Part shown: piece by piece, positions 1-9,459 of the stretch
Layout of the letters: each line of letters starts with the position of its first letter
How positions within the stretch are numbered: position 1 is the first letter of the stretch
Assembly: GCA_025356695.1 (NCBI GenBank)
Contig: JANXSE010000016.1
Span: forward strand, 1 to 64,000
Source of the DNA: Betaproteobacteria bacterium
GTDB lineage: Bacteria > Pseudomonadota > Gammaproteobacteria > Burkholderiales > SG8-41
Length of the DNA: 64,000 nt
Reading direction: 5' to 3'
Position numbers and translations under genes: made by a program
The notes under the pieces: model-generated
What the model was told of the DNA's origin: nothing
What the model saw: only the letters and a program-made list of their open reading frames with translations
The model's database searches: none

Positions 1-191
1 TCGGTATTGGCCAGCCACACGCCCAGCCGGCCGCCGCGCGCGAGCAGCGCATCCTTCTGCGCCTGCCACTGCGCCAGCGAAACAATGACGTCGCCGGTCG
101 GCGGAACTGCCGGCAGCGTCTTGTCGGCGCCAGCCCTAAGCAGCTGCCACGTGTTGTTCGCGACCTGCCGGTTTTTTATGATGACCGCCAT
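1..191 (-). CDS. DUF934 family protein (partial, C-terminus outside window)
   Basis: The reverse strand from the ATG at 191 reads MAVIIKNRQVANNTWQLLRA and continues open to the window edge, giving about 63 residues. The opening with NRQV and TWQLL is typical of the DUF934 proteins that follow cysI in betaproteobacterial sulfate-assimilation operons. Its start lies inside the 3' end of cysI, a 56-base overlap in another frame, so translational coupling is likely. The biochemical role of DUF934 is not established; its position suggests an accessory role in sulfite or sulfate reduction. The match was made by eye on a partial protein. Confidence 0.75.
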   Translation of the reverse strand, partial: MAVIIKNRQVANNTWQLLRAGADKTLPAVPPTGDVIVSLAQWQAQKDALLARGGRLGVWLANT

Positions 192-1836
192 ACACATGCT
201 CCTTGAATGGTTCGATGCCGATGCGGCGTACCACATCGATAAAACGCTCTTCCTCGCTGTCGCGGCGCTCGAGATAAAGATCAATCAATTTCTCGACCAC
301 ATCAGGCACTTCGGCCTGCGACACCGAAGGCCCGAGCACCTTGCCCAGCGCGGCATTGTTGCCCTGATTGCCGCCGATCGAGATCTGATAAAACTCGGCC
401 CCCTGCTTGTCGACACCCAGCACGCCGATATGCCCGACGTGATGATGTCCGCAGGAATTCATGCAGCCCGAAATATTCAAATCAAGCTCGCCGATATCAT
501 AGAGATAGTCGAGATCGTCGAAACGCCGCTGGATCGAATCCGCAACCGGGATCGATTTCGCGTTGGCAAGCGAGCAGAAGTCGCCGCCGGGACAGGCAAT
601 GATATTGGTCAGCAAGCCGATGTTCGGCGTGGCCAGACCGAGTTCGCGCAACTGTTGCCAGAGTTCGAAGAGATCGGACTGGCGCACATCGGCCAGAATG
701 AGGTTCTGCTCGTGCGACACGCGCAACTCGCCAAAGCTGTAATGATCAGCGAGATCAGCCACTGCATCCATCTGGTCTGCGGTGACATCCCCCGGCGCGA
801 TGCCGGTTTTCTTCAGCGACAGCGTGACCGCGGCGTAGCCGGCAACCTTGTGCCCATGCACATTGCGGCGCGCCCAGCTTGCAAACGCCTTGTCGCGCCC
901 CGCCGCGAGCACATAACCGGAGGCCAGCGGATCGAGCTTTTGATAGGCCGGCCGCGTAAAGCGTTTGCCGATGCGCTCGACTTCCTGTTCCGTCAGTGTC
1001 GCCGGGCCGTCTTTCAGGTGCGTCCATTCAGCCTCGACCTGCGCGCGGAACACCTCAGGCTTGGTTTCCCTGACGAGGATCTTGATGCGCGCCTTGTATT
1101 TGTTATCGCGCCGGCCATGGCGGTTGTAGACACGCAGCACGGCGTCAAGATAAGTCAGCAGGTGCTGCCAAGGCAGAAATTCGCGAATGACCGTGCCGAT
1201 GATCGGCGTGCGGCCAAGGCCGCCGCCGACGTAAACACGGAAACCCACATTGCCCTTGTCGTCGTACTGCGCCTGCAGGCCGACGTCATGCACCTGGATG
1301 GCGGCGCGGTCGTTCTCGGCACCGCTGATGGCGATTTTGAATTTGCGCGGCAAGTAGGCGAACTCAGGATGGAAAGCCGACCACTGGCGGATGATTTCGC
1401 ACCACACCAGCGGATCGACGATTTCGTCCGGCGCCACGCCGGCGAAATGATCAACCGTGGTATTGCGGATGCAATTGCCGCTGGTTTGGATCGCATGCAT
1501 CTGCACGCTCGCCAGCTTGGCGAGCATGTCGGGCACGTCTTCGAGTTTGGGCCAGTTGAACTGGATGTTCTGCCGCGTGCTGAAATGACCGTAGCCGCGG
1601 TCCCATTTACGCGCGATGTAAGCAAGCGCTCGCAGTTGCCGCGTTGCCAGAAAGCCGTAGGGAATCGCGATCCGGAACATCGGCGCAAAGCGCTGAATGT
1701 AAAGGCCGTTTTGCAGTCGCAACGGACGGAAGTCGTCTTCCAACAGGCTGCCGTCCAGAAAACGGCGCGTCTGGTCGCGAAACTGTGCAACCCGGTCGTC
1801 AACGATGCGTTGATCAATTTCGTCGTAGATGTACAT
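136..1836 (-). CDS. cysI: Assimilatory sulfite reductase hemoprotein, CysI-like
   Basis: 566 residues, the usual length for the siroheme/4Fe-4S sulfite reductase family that reduces sulfite to sulfide with six electrons. The cluster ligands are visible as C415-x5-C421 (ACPGGDFC) and C458-x3-C462 (SGCMNSCGHH). The N-terminal half has the RQNIQFNWP and TSGNCIRNT motifs of the ferredoxin-like sulfite/nitrite reductase repeats. The start is the ATG at 1836. It is transcribed divergently from cysB and overlaps the downstream DUF934 gene. A ferredoxin-dependent nitrite or sulfite reductase is the main alternative, but the neighbours favour assimilatory sulfite reduction. CysB control through the shared intergenic region is an inference. 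Confidence 0.9.
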   Translation of the reverse strand: MYIYDEIDQRIVDDRVAQFRDQTRRFLDGSLLEDDFRPLRLQNGLYIQRFAPMFRIAIPYGFLATRQLRALAYIARKWDRGYGHFSTRQNIQFNWPKLEDVPDMLAKLASVQMHAIQTSGNCIRNTTVDHFAGVAPDEIVDPLVWCEIIRQWSAFHPEFAYLPRKFKIAISGAENDRAAIQVHDVGLQAQYDDKGNVGFRVYVGGGLGRTPIIGTVIREFLPWQHLLTYLDAVLRVYNRHGRRDNKYKARIKILVRETKPEVFRAQVEAEWTHLKDGPATLTEQEVERIGKRFTRPAYQKLDPLASGYVLAAGRDKAFASWARRNVHGHKVAGYAAVTLSLKKTGIAPGDVTADQMDAVADLADHYSFGELRVSHEQNLILADVRQSDLFELWQQLRELGLATPNIGLLTNIIACPGGDFCSLANAKSIPVADSIQRRFDDLDYLYDIGELDLNISGCMNSCGHHHVGHIGVLGVDKQGAEFYQISIGGNQGNNAALGKVLGPSVSQAEVPDVVEKLIDLYLERRDSEEERFIDVVRRIGIEPFKEHVYGGHHKKPAGREQHVAAA

Positions 1837-1882
1837 GTTTTTATGGGCTTGTTTTTAGAGCGACCCGCATGGTATCAATGCC

Positions 1883-1910
1883 TTGTTATAGCGGGAAAGA
1901 CTGTTATGTT
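1883..1910 (+). promoter_or_regulatory. Candidate cysB promoter in the cysI-cysB divergent region
   Basis: TTGTTA (1883-1888), a 16-base spacer and TATGTT (1905-1910) resemble a sigma-70 promoter, 38 bases before the cysB ATG at 1948. The 111-base gap is AT-rich compared with its surroundings and must also hold the cysI promoter, so a CysB site here would be expected from the family. Called by eye only. Confidence 0.4.
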
Positions 1911-1947
1911 AGAATCTAATAACCCATGATTATTTGCGTGTAACATC

Positions 1948-2892
1948 ATGAAAATTCAGCAATTACGTTACCTCGTTGAGGTCAGCAAGCAGGGTCTGAA
2001 CCTGTCGGCGGCCGCGGAAAAGCTGCATACCTCGCAACCGGGCATCAGCAAACAGATCCGCCTGCTCGAGGATGAACTCGGCGTTGAAATTTTCGTGCGC
2101 AACGGCAAACGGGTAGTCGCAGTCACACCGCCCGGCACCGCCATTCTCGAAATCGCCCAGCGCATCCTGCATGAAGCGGAAAATCTGAAGCAGGCGGCAC
2201 AGGACTATTCAACCCAGGATGCCGGCACCCTCACCATTGCGACGACCCATACGCAGGCGCGTTATGCGCTGCCCGATGTCATCCGCCGCTTCAGCCAGCG
2301 TTACCCGAAGGTCAAACTCGGTCTGATGCAGGGCAACCCGGTGCAGACCTGCCAGTTCGCCATCAGCGGACAGGCCGACATCTGCATTGCCACGGAAGCG
2401 ATTGCCAATTTCGAAGAACTGGTGATGCTGCCCTGCTATGGCTGGAACCGCTGCATCATCGCACCGCCCGACCACCCGATACTGCGGAAAAAAAACCTGA
2501 CCATCGAAGAGATCGCGCGCTACCCGATCATCACCTACGATTTTGCGTTTACCGGCCGCTCACAGGTCAACCACGCGTTCGAAGCCAAGGGCCTCACACC
2601 TAACGTCGTGCTGACCGCCATCGACTCCGACGTCATCAAGACCTATGTCGCACTCGGCCTCGGCATCGGCATCCTCGCGAAAATGGCCTTCGATCCCGAA
2701 CAGGACAAAAACCTGCGCGCGATGGATGCCAGCCATCTGTTCGAATCAAGCACCACACGCATCGGCATCCCGCGCAAAGCCTATCTGCGCGGCTACATTT
2801 ACGATTTCATCGAGATGTTCGCGCCGCAGCTGAGCCGCAAGGTCGTGGACGACGCGGTGCACGGCAAACCGAAACTCGATTACGACATGTAG
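1948..2892 (+). CDS. cysB: LysR-type regulator of sulfur assimilation, CysB family
   Basis: 314 residues. The N-terminal winged helix-turn-helix (about 1-60) opens MKIQQLRYLVEV and contains the CysB-type helix region ending in TSQPGISKQIRLLEDELG. The remainder is the periplasmic-binding-protein-like effector domain, with TTHTQARYALP matching the CysB/Cbl sulfate/acetylserine-sensing family. CysB proteins activate sulfate, sulfite and thiosulfate genes in response to N-acetylserine or O-acetylserine. The gene is divergent from cysI, the usual arrangement for a LysR regulator and its target. Cbl is a possible alternative, but this is the only family member in the window. Confidence 0.93.
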   Translation: MKIQQLRYLVEVSKQGLNLSAAAEKLHTSQPGISKQIRLLEDELGVEIFVRNGKRVVAVTPPGTAILEIAQRILHEAENLKQAAQDYSTQDAGTLTIATTHTQARYALPDVIRRFSQRYPKVKLGLMQGNPVQTCQFAISGQADICIATEAIANFEELVMLPCYGWNRCIIAPPDHPILRKKNLTIEEIARYPIITYDFAFTGRSQVNHAFEAKGLTPNVVLTAIDSDVIKTYVALGLGIGILAKMAFDPEQDKNLRAMDASHLFESSTTRIGIPRKAYLRGYIYDFIEMFAPQLSRKVVDDAVHGKPKLDYDM

Positions 2893-2910
2893 TGCGGCAC
2901 GCGCCCAGAC

Positions 2911-3414
2911 TCAGCGCAGCAACCGCTCTACTGTGGCAGCCAGTTTGTCGTCGTCCCAGTTCAATTCGCCAATGCGACTGAAGCGCACGCGGCCGTCACG
3001 ACCGACGATAAAACTCGCCGGCAAGCCGCGCACGCCCCACGCTTTCATCGCAGCGCTGCTGTGATCACGCAGGATCACAAAATCGAGTGGCAGCTTTTGC
3101 AGAAACTCGCCGATCCGCGCCTCGGATTCGCCGACATTGACCGCGATAACCGCAAACTGTTTGCCGTCAAACCGCTGCCTGAGGCGTTGCATCGAAGGCA
3201 TTTCATCGCGACAAGGTTCACACCACGTCGCCCAGAAATTCACCAGCACGACCTTGCTGCGAAAATCAGTCAGACTCGTTTTCCGGCCATCCAGATCGCC
3301 AAGTTCCAGCGCCGGGGTCGCTTTGCCGCCCCAAGGCTTCAACGACTGCGCGGAAGCGGAACCGCCGCCGATGAAGAGCAAGATGGCCAACGTCATCCAT
3401 CGCGCTTTAATCAT
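2911..3414 (-). CDS. TlpA-like periplasmic thiol:disulfide oxidoreductase
   Basis: Starting at the ATG at 3414, the 167-residue product has a signal peptide (MIKARWMTLAILLFIGGGSASA) and then a thioredoxin fold with active site W64-C65-E-P-C68 and the FRSKVVLVNFWATWC strand typical of TlpA/ResA proteins. It ends with the cis-Pro region GLPASFIVGRDG. Such proteins reduce apocytochrome c thiols or other periplasmic disulfides. An in-frame start at 3459 would only add 15 residues before the signal peptide, so I prefer 3414. No clear Shine-Dalgarno sequence is visible. The substrate is unknown. The next gene upstream on the same strand is the exported transglutaminase-like protein. Confidence 0.85.
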   Translation of the reverse strand: MIKARWMTLAILLFIGGGSASAQSLKPWGGKATPALELGDLDGRKTSLTDFRSKVVLVNFWATWCEPCRDEMPSMQRLRQRFDGKQFAVIAVNVGESEARIGEFLQKLPLDFVILRDHSSAAMKAWGVRGLPASFIVGRDGRVRFSRIGELNWDDDKLAATVERLLR

Positions 3415-3490
3415 TGGTAGGCCCGACAAAATATCATGGGGAAAATCCGGGAGCGGCACGCGAATCGGCGCCGCCCCCGCTAAAACAACG

Positions 3491-4597
3491 TTATAGCGGC
3501 GTCAGTTCCTGCGCGGTCATCTCATAACGGAAGTTGTCCGGATCAAGACTGTCAAAGCGCCCCGATGCCGTTTCCGCCTGCGGATACATGAAAAATGGAA
3601 TCTTGCCATTGGCCGATTTCGGCAACGTGACGTCGTGCGCAGTATTGAAGGCCAGCCAGTTCATCTCCCATGCACCGAACAATTTGACGCGTGCCGCCTT
3701 GACCTGCGGGTCGTCTATCGGCAATTGCACGTCCGGCTTCTCTTCGAGAATGACTTTGCGCACATCGGCCGGATCAACCGGTACCCAGCCGTGGCTCGCG
3801 GAATAAAACTCGGCACGGCAGTGCTGGGCGCGCGTCACGATGTCGGTGCCGACACCAAGGCTGCGGTAACCAAATGCCGATTTCGCCACGCGCACGCCAT
3901 AGAGGTCACGTGCCGGAATGCCGATTGAACGTGAAAGACCGACAAACAAGGCATTCAGATCCGCGCACTTGCCGCCGAGATTTTTCGATTCAAGCAGATA
4001 TTTGATATCGCCGACGCCACAACCACGAGTCTTCGGATCGCGATAGGTATTTTCTACAATCCATTCGTAAATGACACGCGCCTTGTCGATGTCGCCGCCG
4101 CGCACGTTTTTGATAATTTCCCGCGCGGTGTCGCGCACGATGCCATCGGTGGGAATCAGTTCCGTGGGAGCCAGATATTTCTGGATCTCGGCGCGATCGG
4201 CCTTGCCCGGGGTGCCCGGCTTGCCGAGATCGACCGCGCGATCACGCGTCGCAAACCGGCTGGTCAAACGCACGGCCGGAACCTTTGCCGTTTCGGACGT
4301 TTCGAAATACAGCATTTCCGCGCCATATTTTCCGTCGTTGACCACCGTTGCAGTGCCACCCTCGACCGTCCAGGTGCTGCCGAGATTTTTCTGAAAATCG
4401 CTGTCGCCGGCCAGCGGCAAAGGCAACCAGACACGCGAAGTACCGGCCGGTTTGAGGACGCCAACCTTGGTCGTCACCTCGAACACGCGCCAACGATCGG
4501 TCACAGCAAAGGCGTCGGATACGAATTGGGGCAATACAGAAACCGCTGCCGCCGCAGGCAGCAACCCGCCAGCCTTGATGAAATTCCGTCTGTTCAT
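3491..4597 (-). CDS. Tat-exported transglutaminase-like cysteine hydrolase
   Basis: 368 residues. The N-terminus MNRRNFIKAGGLL is a twin-arginine signal with a following hydrophobic stretch and an AFA cleavage site near residue 31. The core has the transglutaminase-like triad: C211 in GGKCADLN, H259 in AQHCRAEFY and D275 in WVPVDPADV, in the order Cys-His-Asp. The family includes peptidases, amidases and protein-crosslinking relatives; the substrate here cannot be told. The C-terminal 80 residues have no recognised domain. It is followed on the same strand by the TlpA-like gene 76 bases away, so a shared periplasmic role is possible but unproven. Confidence 0.83.
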   Translation of the reverse strand: MNRRNFIKAGGLLPAAAAVSVLPQFVSDAFAVTDRWRVFEVTTKVGVLKPAGTSRVWLPLPLAGDSDFQKNLGSTWTVEGGTATVVNDGKYGAEMLYFETSETAKVPAVRLTSRFATRDRAVDLGKPGTPGKADRAEIQKYLAPTELIPTDGIVRDTAREIIKNVRGGDIDKARVIYEWIVENTYRDPKTRGCGVGDIKYLLESKNLGGKCADLNALFVGLSRSIGIPARDLYGVRVAKSAFGYRSLGVGTDIVTRAQHCRAEFYSASHGWVPVDPADVRKVILEEKPDVQLPIDDPQVKAARVKLFGAWEMNWLAFNTAHDVTLPKSANGKIPFFMYPQAETASGRFDSLDPDNFRYEMTAQELTPL

Positions 4598-4850
4598 GAC
4601 AACCCACCTCTCAAAAAATGTTCCGGATCATTGGAAGCTCCTGGCGCAATAAAACCCGTGCGTGCGGAAAACATCGTGACAGCGCACCACGCGTTACATT
4701 GCGTCAGGGCTCTGGGTGCGGCCGCGTGCACGACGCGACGTTGCCGTCAGCGGGAAGGCGGCTTGTGAGGGCGGCACGCGCAAGAACGGCGTGCGGAACG
4801 GGTGGATGAGTTCATGAGAGGCGACAGGATACCCGTCAAAGACCGGCGGC

Positions 4851-6386
4851 TCAAGCGGCGCGGCGCGTGAAATCACGCAGACGAAATCCCATCAGCCACA
4901 GCGTAGCAAAATATGCCGCGCCACCAAGCGCAACGACACCAGACAGCCGGAAAACACGCGTCATCGCTTTCGCCGCCAGCCAGTCATCAGCGCTGCCGGC
5001 AGCGAACCAGAGACATATCCCCATCGCTGCAATGGCTATACTTATTTTGAAAGTGAAAGTAATCCACCCCGGCTGTGGCGTGTAAATACCGTGCAGCCGC
5101 AATTGCCTGTACAAAAGACCGGCATTGAGACAGGCGCCGAGTCCGATCGCCAGCGCCAACCCCGCATGTTGCAGCGGGATCATGAAAATGAAATTCATCC
5201 CCTGTGTCGCGGCCAATGAGACCAGCGCGATCTTCACCGGCGTCCGTATGTTCTGCCGCGCGTAAAAACCCGGCGCCAGCACCTTGACGAAGATGAGACC
5301 GAGCAGGCCGACGCTGTAAGCGACCAGCGCATTGCGCGTCATCAATACATCGTTGCCGGAAAATTCACCGTAGTGGAACAGCATGGCGATCAGCGGCACG
5401 GCGAGGATCGCCAGCGCGACCGCCGCCGGCAGCGCCAGCATCAACGTAAGGCGCAGACCCCAGTCAAGCAACCTGGAATATTCATCGGGCGACTGGTCGG
5501 CATAATGTTTAGCGAGACTCGGCAGCAGGATGGTGCCGAGTGCCACCCCCAGCAGGCCGGTCGGAAATTCCATCAGTCGATCGGCGTAGTAGAGCCAGGA
5601 CACGCTGCCGGTGACGAGAAATGACGCGAAGATGATATTGATGAGCAGACTGATCTGGCTGATCGAAACGCCGAACACTGCCGGGCCCATCTGGCGGACG
5701 ACGCGCCACACGCCCTCGTCGCCAAAATCGAGTTTGAAGCGCGGCAGGAGCCCGAGCCGCCACAAATGCGGCACCTGGAAAGCGAGCTGCAATATGCCGC
5801 CGCAGAGCACGCCCCAAGCCAGCGCTTTCACCGGCGGATCGAAATACGGCGCCAGCCATAGCGCAAACACGATAAACGAAATGTTGAGCAGCGCCGGCGT
5901 CAGCGCCGGCACCGTGAATTTGCTGTAGGTATTGAGTATGCCGCCCGCCAGCGACACCAGAGAAATAAAGAATATATAGGGAAAGGTAATGCGCAGCAGC
6001 ACCGTCGTCAGCTCGAACTTCTTAGCGTCTGCGGCAAAACCCGGCGCGCTCAATTGCACGATAAAGGGCGCAGCCAGCACGCCAAGGACAGTCACCACGA
6101 ACAGTGCCATGGCCAGCAGCGCCGAGACATGGTCGACAAGAATCCGCGTGTCGGCATCGCCGCGCCGGTTCTTGTATTCGGCGAGGATGGGCACGAAGGC
6201 CTGCGCAAACGCGCCCTCGGCAAACAGGCGCCGCAGCAGGTTGGGAATCTTGAAAGCGACAAAAAAGGCGTCAGTGGCCACCCCGGCGCCGAAGGCGCGC
6301 GCAATCACCGTATCGCGGACAAAGCCGAGGATGCGCGAAACCAGCGTCATGCTGCTCACTGTGGCGAGCGCTTTCAACAAATTCAT
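4851..6386 (-). CDS. murJ: Lipid II flippase MurJ
   Basis: 511 residues, essentially all membrane segments (about 14). It opens [25 protein letters not shown], with the conserved SRILGFVRD of the MviN/MurJ family and the later [16 protein letters not shown] motif. MurJ flips lipid II across the cytoplasmic membrane for peptidoglycan synthesis. It is divergent from rpsT, a common arrangement in Proteobacteria (murJ/mviN next to rpsT). The 253 bases between its stop and the transglutaminase-like gene (4598-4850) hold nothing I can assign. Confidence 0.95.
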   Translation of the reverse strand: MNLLKALATVSSMTLVSRILGFVRDTVIARAFGAGVATDAFFVAFKIPNLLRRLFAEGAFAQAFVPILAEYKNRRGDADTRILVDHVSALLAMALFVVTVLGVLAAPFIVQLSAPGFAADAKKFELTTVLLRITFPYIFFISLVSLAGGILNTYSKFTVPALTPALLNISFIVFALWLAPYFDPPVKALAWGVLCGGILQLAFQVPHLWRLGLLPRFKLDFGDEGVWRVVRQMGPAVFGVSISQISLLINIIFASFLVTGSVSWLYYADRLMEFPTGLLGVALGTILLPSLAKHYADQSPDEYSRLLDWGLRLTLMLALPAAVALAILAVPLIAMLFHYGEFSGNDVLMTRNALVAYSVGLLGLIFVKVLAPGFYARQNIRTPVKIALVSLAATQGMNFIFMIPLQHAGLALAIGLGACLNAGLLYRQLRLHGIYTPQPGWITFTFKISIAIAAMGICLWFAAGSADDWLAAKAMTRVFRLSGVVALGGAAYFATLWLMGFRLRDFTRRAA

Positions 6387-6433
6387 GGCGTTATGCCCTG
6401 ATTGGAAGGGGCGTGCTAAACCGGTGATTCTGC

Positions 6434-6462
6434 TTGCTAAATGAGGGGAACGCCCGTATCAT
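6434..6462 (+). promoter_or_regulatory. Candidate rpsT promoter
   Basis: TTGCTA (6434-6439), a 17-base spacer and TATCAT (6457-6462) form a good sigma-70-like promoter about 70 bases before the rpsT start. It lies in the gap between the divergent murJ and rpsT genes. Called by eye. Confidence 0.5.
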
Positions 6463-6532
6463 AGCGCCCTTTTTCTCCGTCCCTGTAAACCGTGGGCGGT
6501 CAGCAGTCGCAGGAAGCAAAGGGGTAATAATC

Positions 6533-6796
6533 ATGGCGAATATAGCATCAGCGAAAAAAGCAGCACGTCAAAGCGAAGTTCGGCGCGCGCATAACGCAAG
6601 TCTGCGCTCGAAACTGCGCAGCGCGATCAAACGCGTCCAGGCCGCAATCAAGGTCGGTGACAAAGTCGCCGCCCGCGGCGTGTTGCGCGATGCCGGCAAG
6701 GTAATCGACACCATCGCCGACAAGCGGATCGTGCACAAGAACAAGGCGTCGCGCCACAAGAGCCGCCTCTCGGCCGCAGTCAAGGCGATGGCGTAG
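6533..6796 (+). CDS. rpsT: 30S ribosomal protein S20
   Basis: 87 residues, the same length as E. coli S20, opening [21 protein letters not shown] and rich in Lys/Arg/Ala throughout. S20 is a primary 16S rRNA-binding protein of the small subunit. The start at 6533 gives the canonical N-terminus; the open frame continues upstream to 6434 but without homology. Its last 17 bases overlap the 3' end of the convergent DUF3579 gene. Confidence 0.97.
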   Translation: MANIASAKKAARQSEVRRAHNASLRSKLRSAIKRVQAAIKVGDKVAARGVLRDAGKVIDTIADKRIVHKNKASRHKSRLSAAVKAMA

Positions 6797-7118
6797 TCTC
6801 CGCGGCGCCTTCTGACGGCGCCGTGTCTTCCGGGCGGATTTTGCGCCGACCCGGTCGCAGCATCAGTTCATTGTCGCGCGCAAAGCCGAGCAGGAACGAA
6901 TACGCGGGCGGATCGATCTGTTCGAGTTCACGATCGACCACGACACACCGCACGCCGGACGAAACCACCGGTTTGAGATAGGGCGAATAGCTCAGATGCC
7001 GGTCCTCGCCGAACACCGACATCATGCCGCACAGCCGCTCCGCCCAGTCGCTGGGCCGGAACTGCCGGCCTTCGATGGTGGTGCCGACAATGACGATTTC
7101 GAGCGCATCGGTGAACAT
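6780..7118 (-). CDS. DUF3579 family protein
   Basis: About 112 residues from the ATG at 7118 ([12 protein letters not shown]...). The conserved core contains [33 protein letters not shown] and [13 protein letters not shown], which are the hallmarks of the DUF3579 proteins found beside arginine genes in betaproteobacteria. The function is unknown. An alternative ATG at 7148 has AAGTGA eight bases upstream and would add ten residues; family length favours 7118, but this is uncertain. It runs tail-to-tail with rpsT and is divergent from argD. Confidence 0.8.
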   Translation of the reverse strand: MFTDALEIVIVGTTIEGRQFRPSDWAERLCGMMSVFGEDRHLSYSPYLKPVVSSGVRCVVVDRELEQIDPPAYSFLLGFARDNELMLRPGRRKIRPEDTAPSEGAAETTPSP

Positions 7119-7282
7119 GGCGCGTAGTTTACCAGCGTCGCATGCCATCAAAATTTCACTTGCACGGCGGCGGCGGTTTGGCACACACTATTCATTCAGC
7201 ATCGGGTAACCGGCAGCACGGCAGGACAATTCAGTTTCACGGCGGCGACAGCCGCCGTATTGCTTTTGGGGGTTGAATCGCA

Positions 7283-8488
7283 ATGTCGCACGTCATGCAC
7301 ACATACAAGCGGCTGCCCGTCACGTTCGAGCGCGGCGAAGGCTGCTGGCTGTGGGACAAGCAGGGCAAACGCTACCTCGACGCACTCGCCGGCATCGCCG
7401 TGTGCGGCGTCGGCCACAGCCATCCGCGGCTGGTGAAGGCGATCAGCGAACAGGCGGCGCGCCTCGTGCACACCTCCAACCTCTACGAAATCGAGAAGCA
7501 GGAACTGCTCGGCGACCGTCTCGCCGCCGTCTCCGGCATGGACGAAGTGTTCTTCTGCAATTCAGGCTGCGAGGCCAACGAAGCCGCCATCAAGCTCGCG
7601 CGGCTCTACGGCCACGGCAAGGGCATCGACGCGCCGGCCATCATCGTGCTGGAAAAGGCGTTCCACGGCCGCACCATCGCCACGCTGTCGGCCACCGGCA
7701 GCCGCAAGGTGCAGGCCGGCTTTGAACCGCTGGTGCCGGGATTCGTGCGCGTGCCGTTTGACGATCTCGCCGCGGTCAAAAAAGTGGCGGAGAACAACCA
7801 TAACGTCGTCGCCATGCTAGTCGAACTGATCCAGGGCGAGGGCGGCATCAACATCTGCCATGATGGCTATCTGCACGGCCTGCGCGAAATCTGCGACGCC
7901 AACGGCTGGCTGCTGATGCTCGACGAAGTGCAAAGCGGCATCGGCCGCACCGGCAAATGGTTTGCCTTCCAGCATTCGGGCGTGAAACCCGACGTGATGA
8001 CGCTGGCGAAAGGCCTCGCGTCGGGCGTGCCGATCGGCGCCTGCATCGCCGCCGGCCCGGCTACCGGCGTGTTCAAACCCGGCAATCACGGCTCGACCTT
8101 CGGCGGCAATCCGCTGGCCTGCGCCGCTGCGCTCGAAACACTGGCCATTATCGAGGACGACAAACTGATGGCCAACGCGGTCGCCATCGGCGAATTCATT
8201 CATGCCGGGCTGCGCAGCGCGCTCGCCGGCAGCCACGGCGTGCGCGAAATCCGCAATAAAGGTTTGATGATCGGCATCGAACTCGAGATGGAATGCAACC
8301 AGCTCGTCAAGGACGCGCTGGCCGAAGGTCTGCTGATCAACGTCACCGCCGACAACGTGGTGCGCCTGCTGCCGCCGCTGACCATGCAGCGCGCCGAGGC
8401 AGCGCAGCTGGTCACGCAGCTCGGTGCCCTGATCGCCGGGTTCCTCGCCAAAAACAGCGTCGCGCCGGTCGCCGTCAAAACCGCCTGA
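7283..8488 (+). CDS. argD: Acetylornithine aminotransferase
   Basis: 401 residues, a class III PLP aminotransferase. Visible motifs are NSGCEANEAAIKLAR (PLP phosphate region), LDEVQSGIGRTGK, the Schiff-base lysine K243 in TLAKGLASGVPIGA, and GSTFGGNPLACAA. ArgD converts N-acetylglutamate semialdehyde to N-acetylornithine in arginine synthesis and can also act in lysine synthesis. It is followed 32 bases later by argF, so the two probably form one operon. A GGGGGTTGA stretch lies just before the start. Confidence 0.95.
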   Translation: MSHVMHTYKRLPVTFERGEGCWLWDKQGKRYLDALAGIAVCGVGHSHPRLVKAISEQAARLVHTSNLYEIEKQELLGDRLAAVSGMDEVFFCNSGCEANEAAIKLARLYGHGKGIDAPAIIVLEKAFHGRTIATLSATGSRKVQAGFEPLVPGFVRVPFDDLAAVKKVAENNHNVVAMLVELIQGEGGINICHDGYLHGLREICDANGWLLMLDEVQSGIGRTGKWFAFQHSGVKPDVMTLAKGLASGVPIGACIAAGPATGVFKPGNHGSTFGGNPLACAAALETLAIIEDDKLMANAVAIGEFIHAGLRSALAGSHGVREIRNKGLMIGIELEMECNQLVKDALAEGLLINVTADNVVRLLPPLTMQRAEAAQLVTQLGALIAGFLAKNSVAPVAVKTA

Positions 8489-8520
8489 ACGGTTCCGAAC
8501 GCACACGGGATATTGCCGCG

Positions 8521-9441
8521 ATGGAACTCCGCCACTATCTGCAATTCAGGGACTTTTCGCTCGACGAATACGAGTACCTGTTCGCCCGCACGCTCTGGAT
8601 CAAAGATAAGTTCAAGCGCTACGAACCCTACCAGCCGCTGGTCGACCGCACGCTGGCGATGGTGTTCGAAAAACACTCGACGCGCACCCGCGTTTCCTTT
8701 GAGGCCGGCATGAACCAGCTCGGTGGCTCGGTCATCACGCTGATGACGCGCGACACCCAGATGGGCCGCGGCGAGCCGCTCGAAGACGTTGCACGCGTGA
8801 TTTCACGCATGGTCGATGTCATCATGATCCGCACCTTCGAGCAGTCCATCATCGAGCGCTTTGCATCGAATTCACGCGTGCCGGTGATCAACGGCCTGAC
8901 CAACGAATACCATCCCTGCCAGATCATGGCGGACATCTTCACCTACATCGAACACCGTAAATCGATCCGCGGCAAAACAGTGGCTTGGATCGGCGACTCG
9001 AACAACGTCTGCATCACGTGGCTGCAGGCCGCCTCGATATTCGGCTTCAAGGTGCATGTCTCGACGCCCCCCGGCTATGAACTCAAGGCGGAGCAGATCA
9101 GCGGCATCGACACCAGTCATTTCGAGTCATTTGCCGACCCGCATGATGCGGCGCGTGACGCCGACCTCGTCACCACCGACGTCTGGACCAGCATGGGATT
9201 CGAGGCCGAGAACGAAGAACGCAAGCGCGACTTCGAGGACTGGCAGGTCGATGGCGACATGATGCGGCTGGCCAAACCCGACGCCCTGTTCATGCACTGC
9301 CTGCCTGCGCACCGCGGCGAGGAAGTTTCGGCCGAGGTGATCGACGGCCCGCAAAGCGTGGTGTGGGACGAAGCCGAAAACCGCCTGCACGTGCAAAAAG
9401 CGCTGATCGAATTTCTGCTGCTTGGCCGCACCATCGTCTAG
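8521..9441 (+). CDS. argF: Ornithine carbamoyltransferase
   Basis: 306 residues. The carbamoyl-phosphate loop is S53-TRTR (KHSTRTRVSFE), followed by NGLTNEYHPCQ and the ornithine-binding HCLPAHRGEE near the C-terminus, all diagnostic for anabolic OTCase. It makes citrulline from ornithine and carbamoyl phosphate, the step before ArgG, which lies about 5 kb downstream. The start at 8521 gives the usual MELRHYLQFRD opening. Confidence 0.96.
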   Translation: MELRHYLQFRDFSLDEYEYLFARTLWIKDKFKRYEPYQPLVDRTLAMVFEKHSTRTRVSFEAGMNQLGGSVITLMTRDTQMGRGEPLEDVARVISRMVDVIMIRTFEQSIIERFASNSRVPVINGLTNEYHPCQIMADIFTYIEHRKSIRGKTVAWIGDSNNVCITWLQAASIFGFKVHVSTPPGYELKAEQISGIDTSHFESFADPHDAARDADLVTTDVWTSMGFEAENEERKRDFEDWQVDGDMMRLAKPDALFMHCLPAHRGEEVSAEVIDGPQSVVWDEAENRLHVQKALIEFLLLGRTIV

Positions 9442-9459
9442 TTGCGTGAGGTGTGAGAG

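Noticed and set aside
7..1929. Long plus-strand open frame opposite cysI
   Set aside because: It is the complement of a well-supported sulfite reductase gene; the Arg/His/Ala-rich product has no recognisable motifs and such shadow frames are common in GC-rich DNA.
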